Positions 1 to 8,716 of a stretch of DNA of 59,952 nucleotides are shown here, piece by piece. Below the pieces are notes generated by a model. It was not told where the DNA came from. It saw only the letters and a list, made by a program, of their open reading frames with translations, and made no database searches. Both the position numbers and the translations under genes were made by a program. The DNA is from Thermoplasmata archaeon. GTDB lineage: Archaea > Thermoplasmatota > Thermoplasmata > Thermoplasmatales > GCA-001856825. The DNA lies in contig JAKAXD010000001.1 in NCBI GenBank assembly GCA_021816725.1, positions 377,257-437,208 on the forward strand. Direction: 5' to 3'. Positions within the stretch are counted from its first letter, which is position 1, and each line of letters begins with the position of its first letter.

Positions 1-258
1 TTTGTACTCTTCAACAAAGTTGTCGATACCGGGGTTTGGAAGACCAACGGCATTGAGGAGCCCTGTCTTGACCTCTGATATGACTGGAGTAGGGTATCCA
101 GCCCTTTCACTGATTCCTATGGATTTAGTCACTACGGCTCCTGCACCAGACCTTAGAGAACGAAGAATTGATCCAGAGGTCTCGTCCAGTATGCCGCTGG
201 CGAGAATGACAGGATTTTCTATTGAAAAATTACCGACCTTCGTGGAAATCGAAGCCAT
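1..258 (-). CDS. pyrD: Dihydroorotate dehydrogenase, N-terminal part (runs off the window)
   Basis: The reverse strand encodes an N-terminus of 86 residues that matches the start of class 1 dihydroorotate dehydrogenase, the FMN enzyme that oxidises dihydroorotate to orotate in pyrimidine synthesis. Visible family motifs are NPVILASGILD (the first strand of the TIM barrel), VVTKSIG with the FMN-contacting lysine, and GLPNPGIDNF. The ATG at 258 is the only good start after the upstream ligase, which ends at 288, so the two genes probably share a transcript. The C-terminal two thirds lie outside the window. A forward-strand frame over the same bases is a shadow. Confidence 0.85.
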   Translation of the reverse strand, partial: MASISTKVGNFSIENPVILASGILDETSGSILRSLRSGAGAVVTKSIGISERAGYPTPVISEVKTGLLNAVGLPNPGIDNFVEEYK

Positions 259-287
259 CGAAGCAGATTTCCATGTGACATAAAAAT

Positions 288-2054
288 TTAGGCATTGTCA
301 GCAAGAACCTTTTTTCTCTGGGAATGGTACATCTCTATTATTTCCTGCTCGTTGGTTGCCTCGTCCGCTTTCTTGTCTGTTCTCCACTTGCCCGTGAATC
401 TTGGGAACCTGATTGCTAGTCCAGCCCCTTTCTTCACGACGTCTCGGCAGCAGGTATGAGTTGGGGAAAGTGTGATCTCAGCGCCTTTAACTTCCAGCAC
501 TAAGGACGGTGTGAACCAAAAATCAGCATCTATGGTGCTCTCTACCCTATGATCCCTAGATTTCAACGAATAAGGCTTCAGCATCCTGGGAAGATTGTCC
601 AGCTGCTCGTCTGAAAATCCTGATCCGAGTTTGCATACTGTCCTGAACTTGTCCTCCTCTCTCGAGTAGACTGCCATCAGCAGTGCCCCGTATCCTCCAC
701 TTCTCTTCCCCTGTCCTCCAAAAGCCCCAACTACCACAAGGTCTACGGTATCCTCCATTTCAAGCTGGTATTCCCTCTTATACTTTATCCAGAGAAACTC
801 CCTAGCTCCTGGTTTATAGACAGATTTGTCCTCAATGCTCTTCGCCATTATGCCCTCGCACCCAGCTTCAAGCGCTTCGTTGAAGAACCTGTCTGCAGAT
901 TCAATATCTGAAACGACCCTGCTCTTCGCAATTTTTATGTTTTGGCTCTCCTCAATCGTGTTTGTTAATTTTAATCTCCTCTGTGCATATGGAACATCCA
1001 TGAGATTAGTGCCGTTGATCATCATAGCATCAAAGAGGAACAGCACGACAGGGATCTTCTGTATGGTCTCCTTAAGGTCGTACTTCCTTCCTCTCCTCCT
1101 GGATATTTCCTGAAATGGGAGCATTTCATTTGTATCCAAGTTGAAAGGTACAGCTTCCCCATCGAGAATTGCAATTTGGGCCTTCACACTCTTTCCGATT
1201 TCTTCAACGATATCTGGAAACTGGGATGTTACATTTTCCAGTCTTCTTGAAAATAGTTCAACTTTGTCTCCTATCTTGTGTACCTGGGTCCTGAGTCCAT
1301 CATATTTGTATTCGATTGCGAACCTTCCATCCATCTTTTCAAGGATTTCACTTAGGGAAGGCAACCTTTCTGCTAGCATCGATCTTATAGGAATTCCAGG
1401 TGTGACCTTTAAGCTCGCGAGGGAATCTATTCCCCCTGACATTGCCCTGTAAGCAAGCTCCGGCAGGTTCGGCATGATGTTGTATGCCCCCTCAACCAGG
1501 TCACTCTTATCCTTTGTCCCGAAAGCAACTGCTATAGAATCAACTATAGTCATATCAGCAACGCCAATTCTCATCTTTCCGGTAACGATTCTGAGCAGGT
1601 ACCTGACCTCTACCGGGTCCGCATTTTGGAGCAGGTCCAGCAGTATCTGAAGCTTTCTTGTCTGGGACCCTCCTCCGCTTGCCTTCGAAATTTTAAGAAG
1701 GGATCCGTAAACCTTCTTTACCGTGAGCTCTTCAGAAAGAAGCGATACCTGTTTCTTGTTCCGCAGAAGTTCTTCTCCAATCTTACCCAAATCACCTTTT
1801 TTGACTAGTTCCGTCTCTATAGTAGCTTCCTTAAGCCCACTCAACGATGCTAATGCCCTTATGGCGATCTTCTCAGCAATTCCCAATTCGATTCCCTCGT
1901 AATCGGGTGCAACTTTCCCCTGCAGAAGAAAGACTGTTTCCCTTATATCATCTTCTGCCCTTCTTAGAAGACTTGATATCAGTTCAACCATCTCAAGTCT
2001 TTTAGTTGTACTTTCAATTTTGTCAAGTATCTCTGCAAGCTCCAGAAACCTCAC
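288..2054 (-). CDS. lig: ATP-dependent DNA ligase
   Basis: The 588-residue product has the full archaeal replicative ligase architecture: an N-terminal helical DNA-binding domain (about 1-220), the adenylation domain with the nucleotidyl-accepting lysine K250 in EYKYDGLRTQ, and a C-terminal OB domain containing KLGSGFSDEQ and FPRFTGKWR. It seals nicks during replication and repair by transferring AMP from ATP to the 5' phosphate. The length is usual for the family. It lies 30 bases upstream of pyrD on the same strand. The start at 2054 begins directly with the conserved helical N-terminus (MRFLELAEIL). Confidence 0.97.
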   Translation of the reverse strand: MRFLELAEILDKIESTTKRLEMVELISSLLRRAEDDIRETVFLLQGKVAPDYEGIELGIAEKIAIRALASLSGLKEATIETELVKKGDLGKIGEELLRNKKQVSLLSEELTVKKVYGSLLKISKASGGGSQTRKLQILLDLLQNADPVEVRYLLRIVTGKMRIGVADMTIVDSIAVAFGTKDKSDLVEGAYNIMPNLPELAYRAMSGGIDSLASLKVTPGIPIRSMLAERLPSLSEILEKMDGRFAIEYKYDGLRTQVHKIGDKVELFSRRLENVTSQFPDIVEEIGKSVKAQIAILDGEAVPFNLDTNEMLPFQEISRRRGRKYDLKETIQKIPVVLFLFDAMMINGTNLMDVPYAQRRLKLTNTIEESQNIKIAKSRVVSDIESADRFFNEALEAGCEGIMAKSIEDKSVYKPGAREFLWIKYKREYQLEMEDTVDLVVVGAFGGQGKRSGGYGALLMAVYSREEDKFRTVCKLGSGFSDEQLDNLPRMLKPYSLKSRDHRVESTIDADFWFTPSLVLEVKGAEITLSPTHTCCRDVVKKGAGLAIRFPRFTGKWRTDKKADEATNEQEIIEMYHSQRKKVLADNA

Positions 2055-2414
2055 ACATACAAATAAGATATCTACTAATAAACATCACCAATCTTCTTTC
2101 CTTTTCAATGTCCGAGGGGGTATTTAGACGGGGGGGAATAAAAGCGAGTTTCAACGTCAGTCGTCTAGCTTGTCTTAATTTCAGTTAAAATGCTCTATGC
2201 CCACCAAACACCTGTCGCAACGGCTTATGAATGAGAACCGGGTTCTACCTGTTTATTCCCTTGATTGGTAAATTATCCGCAAACTTCCCTCTAAATGCTT
2301 TTATTTGAGTAGAAAATCTGGAACTGATCCAGTTGAGAAACAAAATTGAGATATCAGAGAATATTGGAAATTTCTTGGTTGTCGTATTCACTGGTTCGAA
2401 TAGAGGGACTTAAA
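2055..2414. other. Intergenic region between divergent lig and thiolase genes
   Basis: About 360 bases without a convincing gene. The region must hold divergent promoters. A TATA-like stretch lies near 2298-2305 for the rightward transcript, but no clean site is identifiable. The thiolase reading frame stays open back to 2346, but that extension shows no family similarity. No tRNA fold or clear repeat is visible. Confidence 0.5.
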
Positions 2415-3575
2415 ATGGTGGACGTTTTTATAATCGGTGCAATGAGAACACCACTCGGGAAATATGGTAAGTCACTTTCACCCTATAGCGCAATAGAGCT
2501 TGGAACTGTTGCAATCAAGGCAGCTGTACAGAATGCTGGAATCCAGCCATCCCAGGTACAGGAAGTTGTCATGGGCAATGTGATAGAGGCGGGACTTGGA
2601 CAGGATCCAGCCCGCCAGGCAGCAATAGCTGCAGGCATTCCCGTTGAAGTATCGGGCTCTACTGTCAACATGGTTTGTGCATCTGGCATGCTGGCTATTG
2701 CAAATGCATTCTACCAAATAAAGGCGGGACAGAGGGATGTTATGGTCGTTGGAGGTATGGAAAGCATGAGTAATGCTCCTTTCATACTCGATTCAAGCTT
2801 TAGGAGAGAAAATAAGGGGTTAAGCGCATCAAGACCCGTAATGGATGCAATGATAAAGGACGGCCTATGGGACTTCAAGTATAACAAGCACATGGGTGCT
2901 ATTTCGGATGAATGGGCCAAGGATCACAGCATAACGAGAGAGATGGCTGACGAGTATGCACTTGAAAGTTTCAAAAGAGCGTCAGATGCAACCAGGAACG
3001 GTTACTTCAAGGGGGAAATTGCACCTATCAAGGGGTTTGACCTAGATGAAGGAATAAGGGAAACGAACAAGGAGATGCTCGCTGGATTGAAACCGGTATT
3101 CACTCCGGATGGCGTCCTGACAGCTGGCAACTCTTCCCAGATAACTGACGGAGCTGCCGCCTTGGTGCTGGCTAATGAGGATTTCATAAACCAGAATTCA
3201 CTGGAGAAGAGAGCCAAAATCATCGGGTTTGACACGACATCCATGGACCCTTACGACTTCCCATTTTCGCCGGTTCCATCTGTAAAGAATCTCCTTAAGA
3301 GAATAGGGATGAAGATAGGTGACTTTGACCTGGTGGAACATAACGAAGCTTTTTCCGTTGCATCTATAGCTGTACGGGATGGTCTAGGTATAGATTGGAA
3401 AAAGTTCAATATCAGGGGAGGAGCGATAGCGCTTGGTCATCCTCTTGGTGCATCGGGGGCAAGGATCGTAGTAACTCTTCTAAGGGAACTCGAGGACCTG
3501 AGGCTTGGAAGGGGAATAGCCACCATCTGCCATGGTGGTGGAGGAGCTTATTCCATGGCGATTGAGGCGATATAG
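2415..3575 (+). CDS. Acetyl-CoA C-acyltransferase (thiolase)
   Basis: A 386-residue thiolase that forms or cleaves 3-ketoacyl-CoA. The catalytic set is complete: nucleophilic Cys in NMVCASGMLA, His in EHNEAFSVAS and in GHPLGASGARI, and the second Cys in TICHGGGGAY. The start was set at 2415 because MVDVFIIGAMRTP is the canonical thiolase N-terminus; the 23 residues of open frame before it look non-coding. It is followed immediately, with no spacer, by a 3-hydroxyacyl-CoA dehydrogenase. The pair probably acts in fatty-acid or acetoacetyl-CoA metabolism; the direction of flux cannot be told. Confidence 0.93.
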   Translation: MVDVFIIGAMRTPLGKYGKSLSPYSAIELGTVAIKAAVQNAGIQPSQVQEVVMGNVIEAGLGQDPARQAAIAAGIPVEVSGSTVNMVCASGMLAIANAFYQIKAGQRDVMVVGGMESMSNAPFILDSSFRRENKGLSASRPVMDAMIKDGLWDFKYNKHMGAISDEWAKDHSITREMADEYALESFKRASDATRNGYFKGEIAPIKGFDLDEGIRETNKEMLAGLKPVFTPDGVLTAGNSSQITDGAAALVLANEDFINQNSLEKRAKIIGFDTTSMDPYDFPFSPVPSVKNLLKRIGMKIGDFDLVEHNEAFSVASIAVRDGLGIDWKKFNIRGGAIALGHPLGASGARIVVTLLRELEDLRLGRGIATICHGGGGAYSMAIEAI

Positions 3576-4412
3576 ATGAAAATAGGTGTGATTGGTGTAG
3601 GAATTATGGGTTCAGGCATTGCTCAGCTTTCAGCTACTGCTGGGCATAATGTAGTAGTGACTGATGTTAGCAGGGAATTCTATGAAAAGGCAGTTATATC
3701 GATGAACAAAAGTCTAGACAAGCTTATAGAAAAAAAGGTAGTGAACCAGAGCAAGGACAAGATACTGTCAAGGATCAGCTATTCTGAAGACCTTAAGGCA
3801 TTCTCTGACTGCAACATTGTGATAGAAGCTGTAGTGGAAAATTTGAAGGAGAAGGTTGCATTCTTCAGGAAACTGGAACCCATAGTCTCAAAGGATGCAA
3901 TTCTTGCGTCAAATACCTCTTCAATAAGCATAACATCCCTTGCTTCCAGCCTCAAGGACCCAACAAGGTTCCTTGGAATCCACTTCTTCAATCCGGTTGC
4001 ATTGATGAACCTTATAGAACTGATTAAAGGTGTCAAGACGTCGAAGGAAGCACTTGAAAAGGCAATAGAATTCTCTAAGAGTGTTGGAAAGGAGTATGTT
4101 GTCGTCAACGACTCCCCAGGGTTTGTCACTACAAGGGTGATTGCGCTGCTAGTAAATGAGGGAGCGTTCGAATATGCTGAGGGCCTTGCCTCCAAGGAGG
4201 ACATTGACAAGGCACTCAAGCTCGGTGGCAATTTCCCGATGGGACCGCTAACGTTGGGAGACCTCATAGGCCTTGATACTGTAGTCAACATTATGGACGT
4301 GATGTACGACTCCTTCAAGGACCCTAAATTCAGGGCAGCACCAATTTTGAGGAAGATGGTAGAGGCAGGAAAGCTAGGAAGAAAGACGGGCGAGGGTTTC
4401 TACAAGTATTGA
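3576..4412 (+). CDS. 3-hydroxyacyl-CoA dehydrogenase
   Basis: The 278-residue protein has an N-terminal Rossmann fold (GVIGVGIMGSGIAQ, the NAD-binding glycine loop), the catalytic His in FFNPVALMNLIE (preceded by LGIHF), and the C-terminal helical domain ending in GRKTGEGFYKY, which is diagnostic of 3-hydroxybutyryl-CoA dehydrogenases. It oxidises 3-hydroxyacyl-CoA to 3-ketoacyl-CoA, or the reverse, feeding or drawing on the thiolase encoded directly before it. Its ATG abuts the thiolase stop codon, so the two are translationally linked. The usual length of the short single-function form is about 280. Confidence 0.95.
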   Translation: MKIGVIGVGIMGSGIAQLSATAGHNVVVTDVSREFYEKAVISMNKSLDKLIEKKVVNQSKDKILSRISYSEDLKAFSDCNIVIEAVVENLKEKVAFFRKLEPIVSKDAILASNTSSISITSLASSLKDPTRFLGIHFFNPVALMNLIELIKGVKTSKEALEKAIEFSKSVGKEYVVVNDSPGFVTTRVIALLVNEGAFEYAEGLASKEDIDKALKLGGNFPMGPLTLGDLIGLDTVVNIMDVMYDSFKDPKFRAAPILRKMVEAGKLGRKTGEGFYKY

Positions 4413-4525
4413 AAGGATGTGACGGTAAAACCAATTAAAGAGCCTGAATCAAGGTAGCTTCATGGCAATTCTAAAGACTTGAACCCTCTATATGAAAGAA
4501 AAAATAAGAAAAGAAAGTGTTTCGG

Positions 4526-4981
4526 CTATTCGTCAGGTTCTGCCCATATGTCTGAAGATCTCCATTCCGGGTCCCTTGAGATTTTCATTTTTATTTTCAT
4601 TCCAACCTTGACCTTCTTCATATCCTTCGTCTTCAGCCTTGTCAGGAAAAGGGTATCAACACCCTCCAGCTCGACGTACACAAGCTGAAACGGAAGGTCC
4701 TTTAGGAATTTCTCCCCAGAGAAATAAAGCGTTGTAAATGTGTGTATTCTGCCCTTGCCGGATATCTGCACCCACTTTGTTTCCCTCAGGCAGTACGGGC
4801 AGTCAGATCTCGGAGGAAGGAACGTCTGCTTGCAGTGGTCACATCTGGTGGCCATAAGTTTCCCGTCAGATAGTGACGTGAAAAATTTGGTTGTCTTTCC
4901 GTAGGAATGCTTGTAAGTAATTTCGTAAGGCGTCTTTATTATCAACGGGTCAAATGAATAAACTTCTGTCATCTCTTTCAC
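4526..4981 (-). CDS. DUF35-type OB-fold / zinc-ribbon acyl-CoA-associated protein
   Basis: A 151-residue protein of the DUF35 family: an N-terminal rubredoxin-like zinc ribbon with CDHCKQTFLPPRSDCPYC, followed by an OB-fold (WVQISGKGRIHTFTT, then FQLVYVELEGVDTLFL). Members accompany thiolases or HMG-CoA synthases in archaea, and in the methanogen thiolase/HMG-CoA synthase complex the DUF35 protein bridges the enzymes and shares the CoA site. Its start overlaps the end of the upstream thiolase-like gene by four bases (ATGA), so the two are probably co-translated and form a complex. Here it sits with a thiolase-like protein that lacks the nucleophilic cysteine. Confidence 0.9.
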   Translation of the reverse strand: MKEMTEVYSFDPLIIKTPYEITYKHSYGKTTKFFTSLSDGKLMATRCDHCKQTFLPPRSDCPYCLRETKWVQISGKGRIHTFTTLYFSGEKFLKDLPFQLVYVELEGVDTLFLTRLKTKDMKKVKVGMKIKMKISRDPEWRSSDIWAEPDE

Positions 4982-6270
4982 CTCTCCATTATTGTAGCTG
5001 TTACATAGGTCCCGGTTCCTGCATGGGAATGTATAAGTCCTCTTTCCGCATTTTTTATCTGCGTCTTGTCAGATCCATGGAACTTCCCAGCAACGCCCTG
5101 AAGCTGCCAGAACATTTCGACTCCCTGCATCACACCTGTGGCCCCAACTGCATGCATGGCCCCAATCAGGCCTCCAGACGGATTGACTGGGAGATCACCG
5201 TCCAGAGCAGTAACTCCCTCCTCTATCAACTTGCCTCCCTGCCCGTATTTTGTAAGGCCAAGGTCTTCATAAGTCTGGATCTCACTGCTCGTATATGCAT
5301 CATGGAGTTCTATCAGGTCCAGCTGCTTGAGCGGATTTGTTATTCCTGCCATCTTGTAGGCCTGCCTGGCCGATTCCCTTCCTGCCCTGAACGAGTGGAC
5401 GCCGGGATACTCCAGTTCCTTGTACCACTCCTTTTTCTCGTGAGGAAGCATGGGTACTCCTGAAAGTGTTCTTGGCCTGTCTCCCGCCCTCATGGCATCC
5501 GTTCCGGCTCCGGTACCGGTTATCCAGATAGGTGTATCAGTTATTTTCTTTGCCTTTTCCTCTGAGGCGAGTATCATTACTGCTGCGCCGTCGCTCATGA
5601 GGCATATGTCAAGTCTCTTCAGAGGGAAAGCAACGTAAGGCGACTTAAGGACGTCGTCAACTGTTATCTTCCCCCCGTCCTTCATTGCATAGGGGTTCAT
5701 CTTGGGGTTCGTCTGTGCGAACTTGTTGTGCTGTGCGTTGTTCCTGTTCTTTACTGCTACCATTGCCATCTGTTCCTCTGTCGTCCCGAATTCCTCCATA
5801 TGCCTCTTAGCCATCAGAGCGTAATAACCACTATAGAAACCACCTATAGGGAAGTCCCAGTCGGTATCTGATGCAAGGGCTATGAATTCGTTCCCCTTTG
5901 CCGTGTTCACTTCAGACATCTTTTCAAATCCTATGACCATCGCAACGTCGAGGAGACCGCTAGCTACGTGCGCATATGCATCGCGAACAGCAAGACCTCC
6001 AGTTGCACCGCCCCCCTCGATCCTTACCGAGGGTTTTGGGTTGAATCCGAGGTAGTCCTGGATGATCGAACCGAAGAGAAGCTGATTCTCAAAGTGGTCC
6101 GAGAAGTAAGAAACTATAGTACCGTCAATGTCATCTTTTGACAGATTTATGTCGTTATCAAACAGGGCCATCCTTGCAGCCTCTGCAGCCAGTTCCTCCT
6201 GTGTCTTGTCCCGCCGGGCCTTTGAGAAATAACTCAGGCCTCCAGCAACTACTGCTACTTTTCTTGGCAA
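4978..6270 (-). CDS. Thiolase-like protein, nucleophilic Cys replaced by Gly
   Basis: The 430-residue protein has the overall fold of archaeal/SCP2-type thiolases. It begins MPRKVAVVAGGLSYF and carries LIELHDAYTSSEIQ (counterpart of the HDCF region) and MHAVGATGVMQGVE (counterpart of GHPxGATG). Where active thiolases have CATGG or CASGG, this protein reads EGGGATGG, so the acyl-accepting cysteine is glycine; the codons GGG GGC GGT were checked on the reverse strand near 6010. The C-terminal cysteine motif is also absent (SHAGTGTYV). It overlaps the DUF35 gene. It may be a scaffold, a CoA-binding partner or a non-Claisen enzyme. Its fold assignment is firm, its activity is not. Confidence 0.88.
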   Translation of the reverse strand: MPRKVAVVAGGLSYFSKARRDKTQEELAAEAARMALFDNDINLSKDDIDGTIVSYFSDHFENQLLFGSIIQDYLGFNPKPSVRIEGGGATGGLAVRDAYAHVASGLLDVAMVIGFEKMSEVNTAKGNEFIALASDTDWDFPIGGFYSGYYALMAKRHMEEFGTTEEQMAMVAVKNRNNAQHNKFAQTNPKMNPYAMKDGGKITVDDVLKSPYVAFPLKRLDICLMSDGAAVMILASEEKAKKITDTPIWITGTGAGTDAMRAGDRPRTLSGVPMLPHEKKEWYKELEYPGVHSFRAGRESARQAYKMAGITNPLKQLDLIELHDAYTSSEIQTYEDLGLTKYGQGGKLIEEGVTALDGDLPVNPSGGLIGAMHAVGATGVMQGVEMFWQLQGVAGKFHGSDKTQIKNAERGLIHSHAGTGTYVTATIMER

Positions 6271-6364
6271 TTAATCACCTATTGGGCTAAACTTTAATCG
6301 TTAATAAGCGTTATTTTCTGGTAACAACTATTTTCTTCTTATCTGAATAAGTGAAACGAAGTTG

Positions 6365-8119
6365 TCAATAGTAGTAATATTCACCAATTTTCCTCTGCTC
6401 GGTATCAAGCCTTGATTCTGGCTTGTTTATTCTTGGTCTCTGGGTATTTTCGTCCCTCCTGAAAGTGATGTTGAGGTTCTTGAGGAATAGATTCATTCCA
6501 TCCTTCAGGCTCAACGGCCCGTACGACCTACCCTGCCTCCCCCCTTCCCCAGCGAATACTATCAGGGATGTGGAAATAAGGTCTATGAAATAGATGTCAT
6601 GGTCAACCACCATTACTGCATTCTTGTTGTTTTCTGCGAACCTTTTTATCATTTTCGCTACGATCATTCTCTGATCTGCATCGAGATATGCAGACGGCTC
6701 ATCCAGTATGTAGACGTCCGCCTGCTTTCCAAGTGTCTTTGCTATGTATACTTTCTGCAGGTCGCCGCCTGAGAGCTCCGAAACCTGCGTGTCTCCTATG
6801 CTTTCCAAATTCAGTGGCCTCATTATATCATTCTTGAACTGACTTTCTGATACCCGATCCCCAAGACTCATTTCCAGGAATTCAAGTACTGGAATCTGGA
6901 ATTCTGATTCCGGGCTCTGCGGCTTGAAAGATGTCTTTACGGGGTTATTAACAATTCCGCTGTCGGGTGAAATCTCTCCCGCAATCATCTTGACAAATGT
7001 CGACTTGCCTGTTGAGTTAGGTCCTATAACGCCGACGACCTGGCCGTGCCTGAGCTCTCCCTGCTCAGCGCTCAGCTGGAAGTTTTCAAATTGCTTAGTT
7101 AGCTGTGCCCATGACACGAACGGAACAAGGCTCCTGTCAAGCTCTGGTGGTTTCCTCGAAAACTTTATTTCATAGTCCCTGAACTTCATGTTCTCCTGCT
7201 TGATGTATCCGTCTAGGTACGTATTTATGGCCACCCTAGTGGCGTACGAACTGCTAACTATTCCGTATCCCCTTGCTTCTCCATATGTAAGGTAGATGTA
7301 GTCAGTCATGAAATCCAGGATCGCCAGGTCATGCTCAACGACCACTACCTTCTTTGTCTCCGAAAGCTTCCTCAGCATTCCTGCGATCTTCAGCCTTTGA
7401 GATATATCGAGGTATGATGAAGGTTCATCGAAGAAGTACAGATCTGCCTGCTTTAGTAAAGCAGCTGATATAGCAAGAAGCTGTAGCTCACCCCCAGATA
7501 AGTACTTCACGTCTTTATCAAATATCCCCCCAATTCCCATCTCCTCTAGCTTTTGCCTCCCATTTTCACCGTATTGTTTCAGGAGCTCACTTACCCTTCC
7601 AGAGAAATGCTTGGATATTGAGTCAACATACTGCGGCTTCAGTGATATTTTCAACTTCCCTGAATAGACGCCACTCAGGAATTCTCCTAGGTAGGTACCT
7701 TTGTACTTTTCAAGAACGATCTCCTTCTTGCTTTCTGCCTTCCCAAAATTGGGAATTAGCGAACCGTTTAGGATGTTCAATATGGTTGTTTTCCCCGTCC
7801 CATTCTGTCCTAGCAACCCGATTACGCCTTTAATTTCCAAGGAGGGCAGTCCATAGAGGACAAAACCATTTGCGCCGTACCTATGGACTTCCTTTCCGTT
7901 CTGTCTTTCAGGAACTCCTATGATTTTTATTGCTTCGTACGGGCACCTATGTGCGCAAATTCCACACCCAATGCACAATTCCTCATGAATCTGTGGATAA
8001 CCATCCTCCATAAAGTCCACTGCCATAATCTCATTCCTTACAGGAGGGCAGTAGAACTGGCATTCCTGCCGACAGTTTTTAAAGTGACACTTATCCAGGT
8101 CTATGACGGCTACGTGCAT
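6365..8119 (-). CDS. rli1: Ribosome recycling/splitting ATPase ABCE1 (Rli1)
   Basis: The 584-residue soluble twin-ABC protein has an N-terminal ferredoxin-like region with two Fe-S cysteine clusters (starting at CHFKNCRQECQFYCPP and CIGCGICAHRCPYEAIKI). Nucleotide domain 1 has Walker A GQNGTGKTT, signature LSGGELQLL and Walker B YFFDEPSSYLD. Nucleotide domain 2 has GPNSTGKST, LSGGDLQKV and YILDEPSAYLD. ABCE1 splits the ribosome after termination and is essential in archaea. The upstream gene at 8126-8542 ends 6 bases before its start, so they share an operon. Confidence 0.97.
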   Translation of the reverse strand: MHVAVIDLDKCHFKNCRQECQFYCPPVRNEIMAVDFMEDGYPQIHEELCIGCGICAHRCPYEAIKIIGVPERQNGKEVHRYGANGFVLYGLPSLEIKGVIGLLGQNGTGKTTILNILNGSLIPNFGKAESKKEIVLEKYKGTYLGEFLSGVYSGKLKISLKPQYVDSISKHFSGRVSELLKQYGENGRQKLEEMGIGGIFDKDVKYLSGGELQLLAISAALLKQADLYFFDEPSSYLDISQRLKIAGMLRKLSETKKVVVVEHDLAILDFMTDYIYLTYGEARGYGIVSSSYATRVAINTYLDGYIKQENMKFRDYEIKFSRKPPELDRSLVPFVSWAQLTKQFENFQLSAEQGELRHGQVVGVIGPNSTGKSTFVKMIAGEISPDSGIVNNPVKTSFKPQSPESEFQIPVLEFLEMSLGDRVSESQFKNDIMRPLNLESIGDTQVSELSGGDLQKVYIAKTLGKQADVYILDEPSAYLDADQRMIVAKMIKRFAENNKNAVMVVDHDIYFIDLISTSLIVFAGEGGRQGRSYGPLSLKDGMNLFLKNLNITFRRDENTQRPRINKPESRLDTEQRKIGEYYYY

Positions 8120-8125
8120 CTGTAT

Positions 8126-8542
8126 CTAAATCTTCATCTTCCAGACATCGTCAGGAAGCCCATCGTAGACCATAGATTCTGTGGAGACAACTTCGTCTAT
8201 CTTTTGACCGCTACTGTACGCAAGCTTCTTAACGTTTTCTGGTCTGATCAGCCAGTAGTGGATCCTCCATTCCCTCCCGTCAAAGAGGGTTGTCTCTTCC
8301 CTTTCAGTATCCAGGATGCCAAGGTCTTCGAGCATGTAAAATGCATCTCTGTCCTCTGGCTCGAGCATGTTATCTATAACGTATCTGCTATAGCCGAAGA
8401 AATTGAGCACATGGAAAGCGATATCGTACGCTTCCTGCTCGCTCATCCTCTTGCTCTGCCTGCTCATGCCATTTGATATTGCTCTGGCCATTAGGTCAAC
8501 CGTAATAGGTCCATCAGCAAACGATTGTTCTACCAGCGTCAT
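8126..8542 (-). CDS. Conserved hypothetical protein upstream of rli1 (DUF6015-like)
   Basis: A 138-residue acidic, mostly helical protein without signal peptide, membrane segment or cysteine motif. It contains MSEQEAYDIAFHVLNFFG and an acidic central part (EPEDRDAFYMLEDLGILD), followed by a basic/aromatic strand region (REWRIHYWLI). From memory it resembles the small Thermoplasmata family DUF6015; I could not check this. Its stop is 6 bases before rli1, so it heads that operon, and a role connected to ribosome recycling is an inference from position only. A TATA-like box (GTTTATAAGC on the reverse strand) lies about 40 bases upstream. Confidence 0.7.
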   Translation of the reverse strand: MTLVEQSFADGPITVDLMARAISNGMSRQSKRMSEQEAYDIAFHVLNFFGYSRYVIDNMLEPEDRDAFYMLEDLGILDTEREETTLFDGREWRIHYWLIRPENVKKLAYSSGQKIDEVVSTESMVYDGLPDDVWKMKI

Positions 8543-8716
8543 ATGAAGTCACTTGACTTTCATGTAAGTACAAAAAAGCTTATAAACTTAGTCATCAGAA
8601 AGTTAACTCCAACATTACAAAATGGGTTTGTAAGGAAATTGTGTTAAACACAGTCATCTGAAAGGGGTGGATATCAATCCCAAAAATATTAAATCAACGA
8701 AACCTTGACGATTCAT

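Noticed and set aside
2..283. A 93-residue rightward frame at the window start
   Set aside because: The opposite strand encodes the conserved N-terminus of PyrD.
3779..4318. A 179-residue leftward frame
   Set aside because: It is the antisense shadow of the 3-hydroxyacyl-CoA dehydrogenase, with Ser/Leu-rich composition.
4954..5463. A 169-residue rightward frame
   Set aside because: It is antisense to the thiolase-like gene.
7883..8476. A 197-residue rightward frame
   Set aside because: It overlaps rli1 and the upstream conserved gene on the opposite strand and looks like a shadow.
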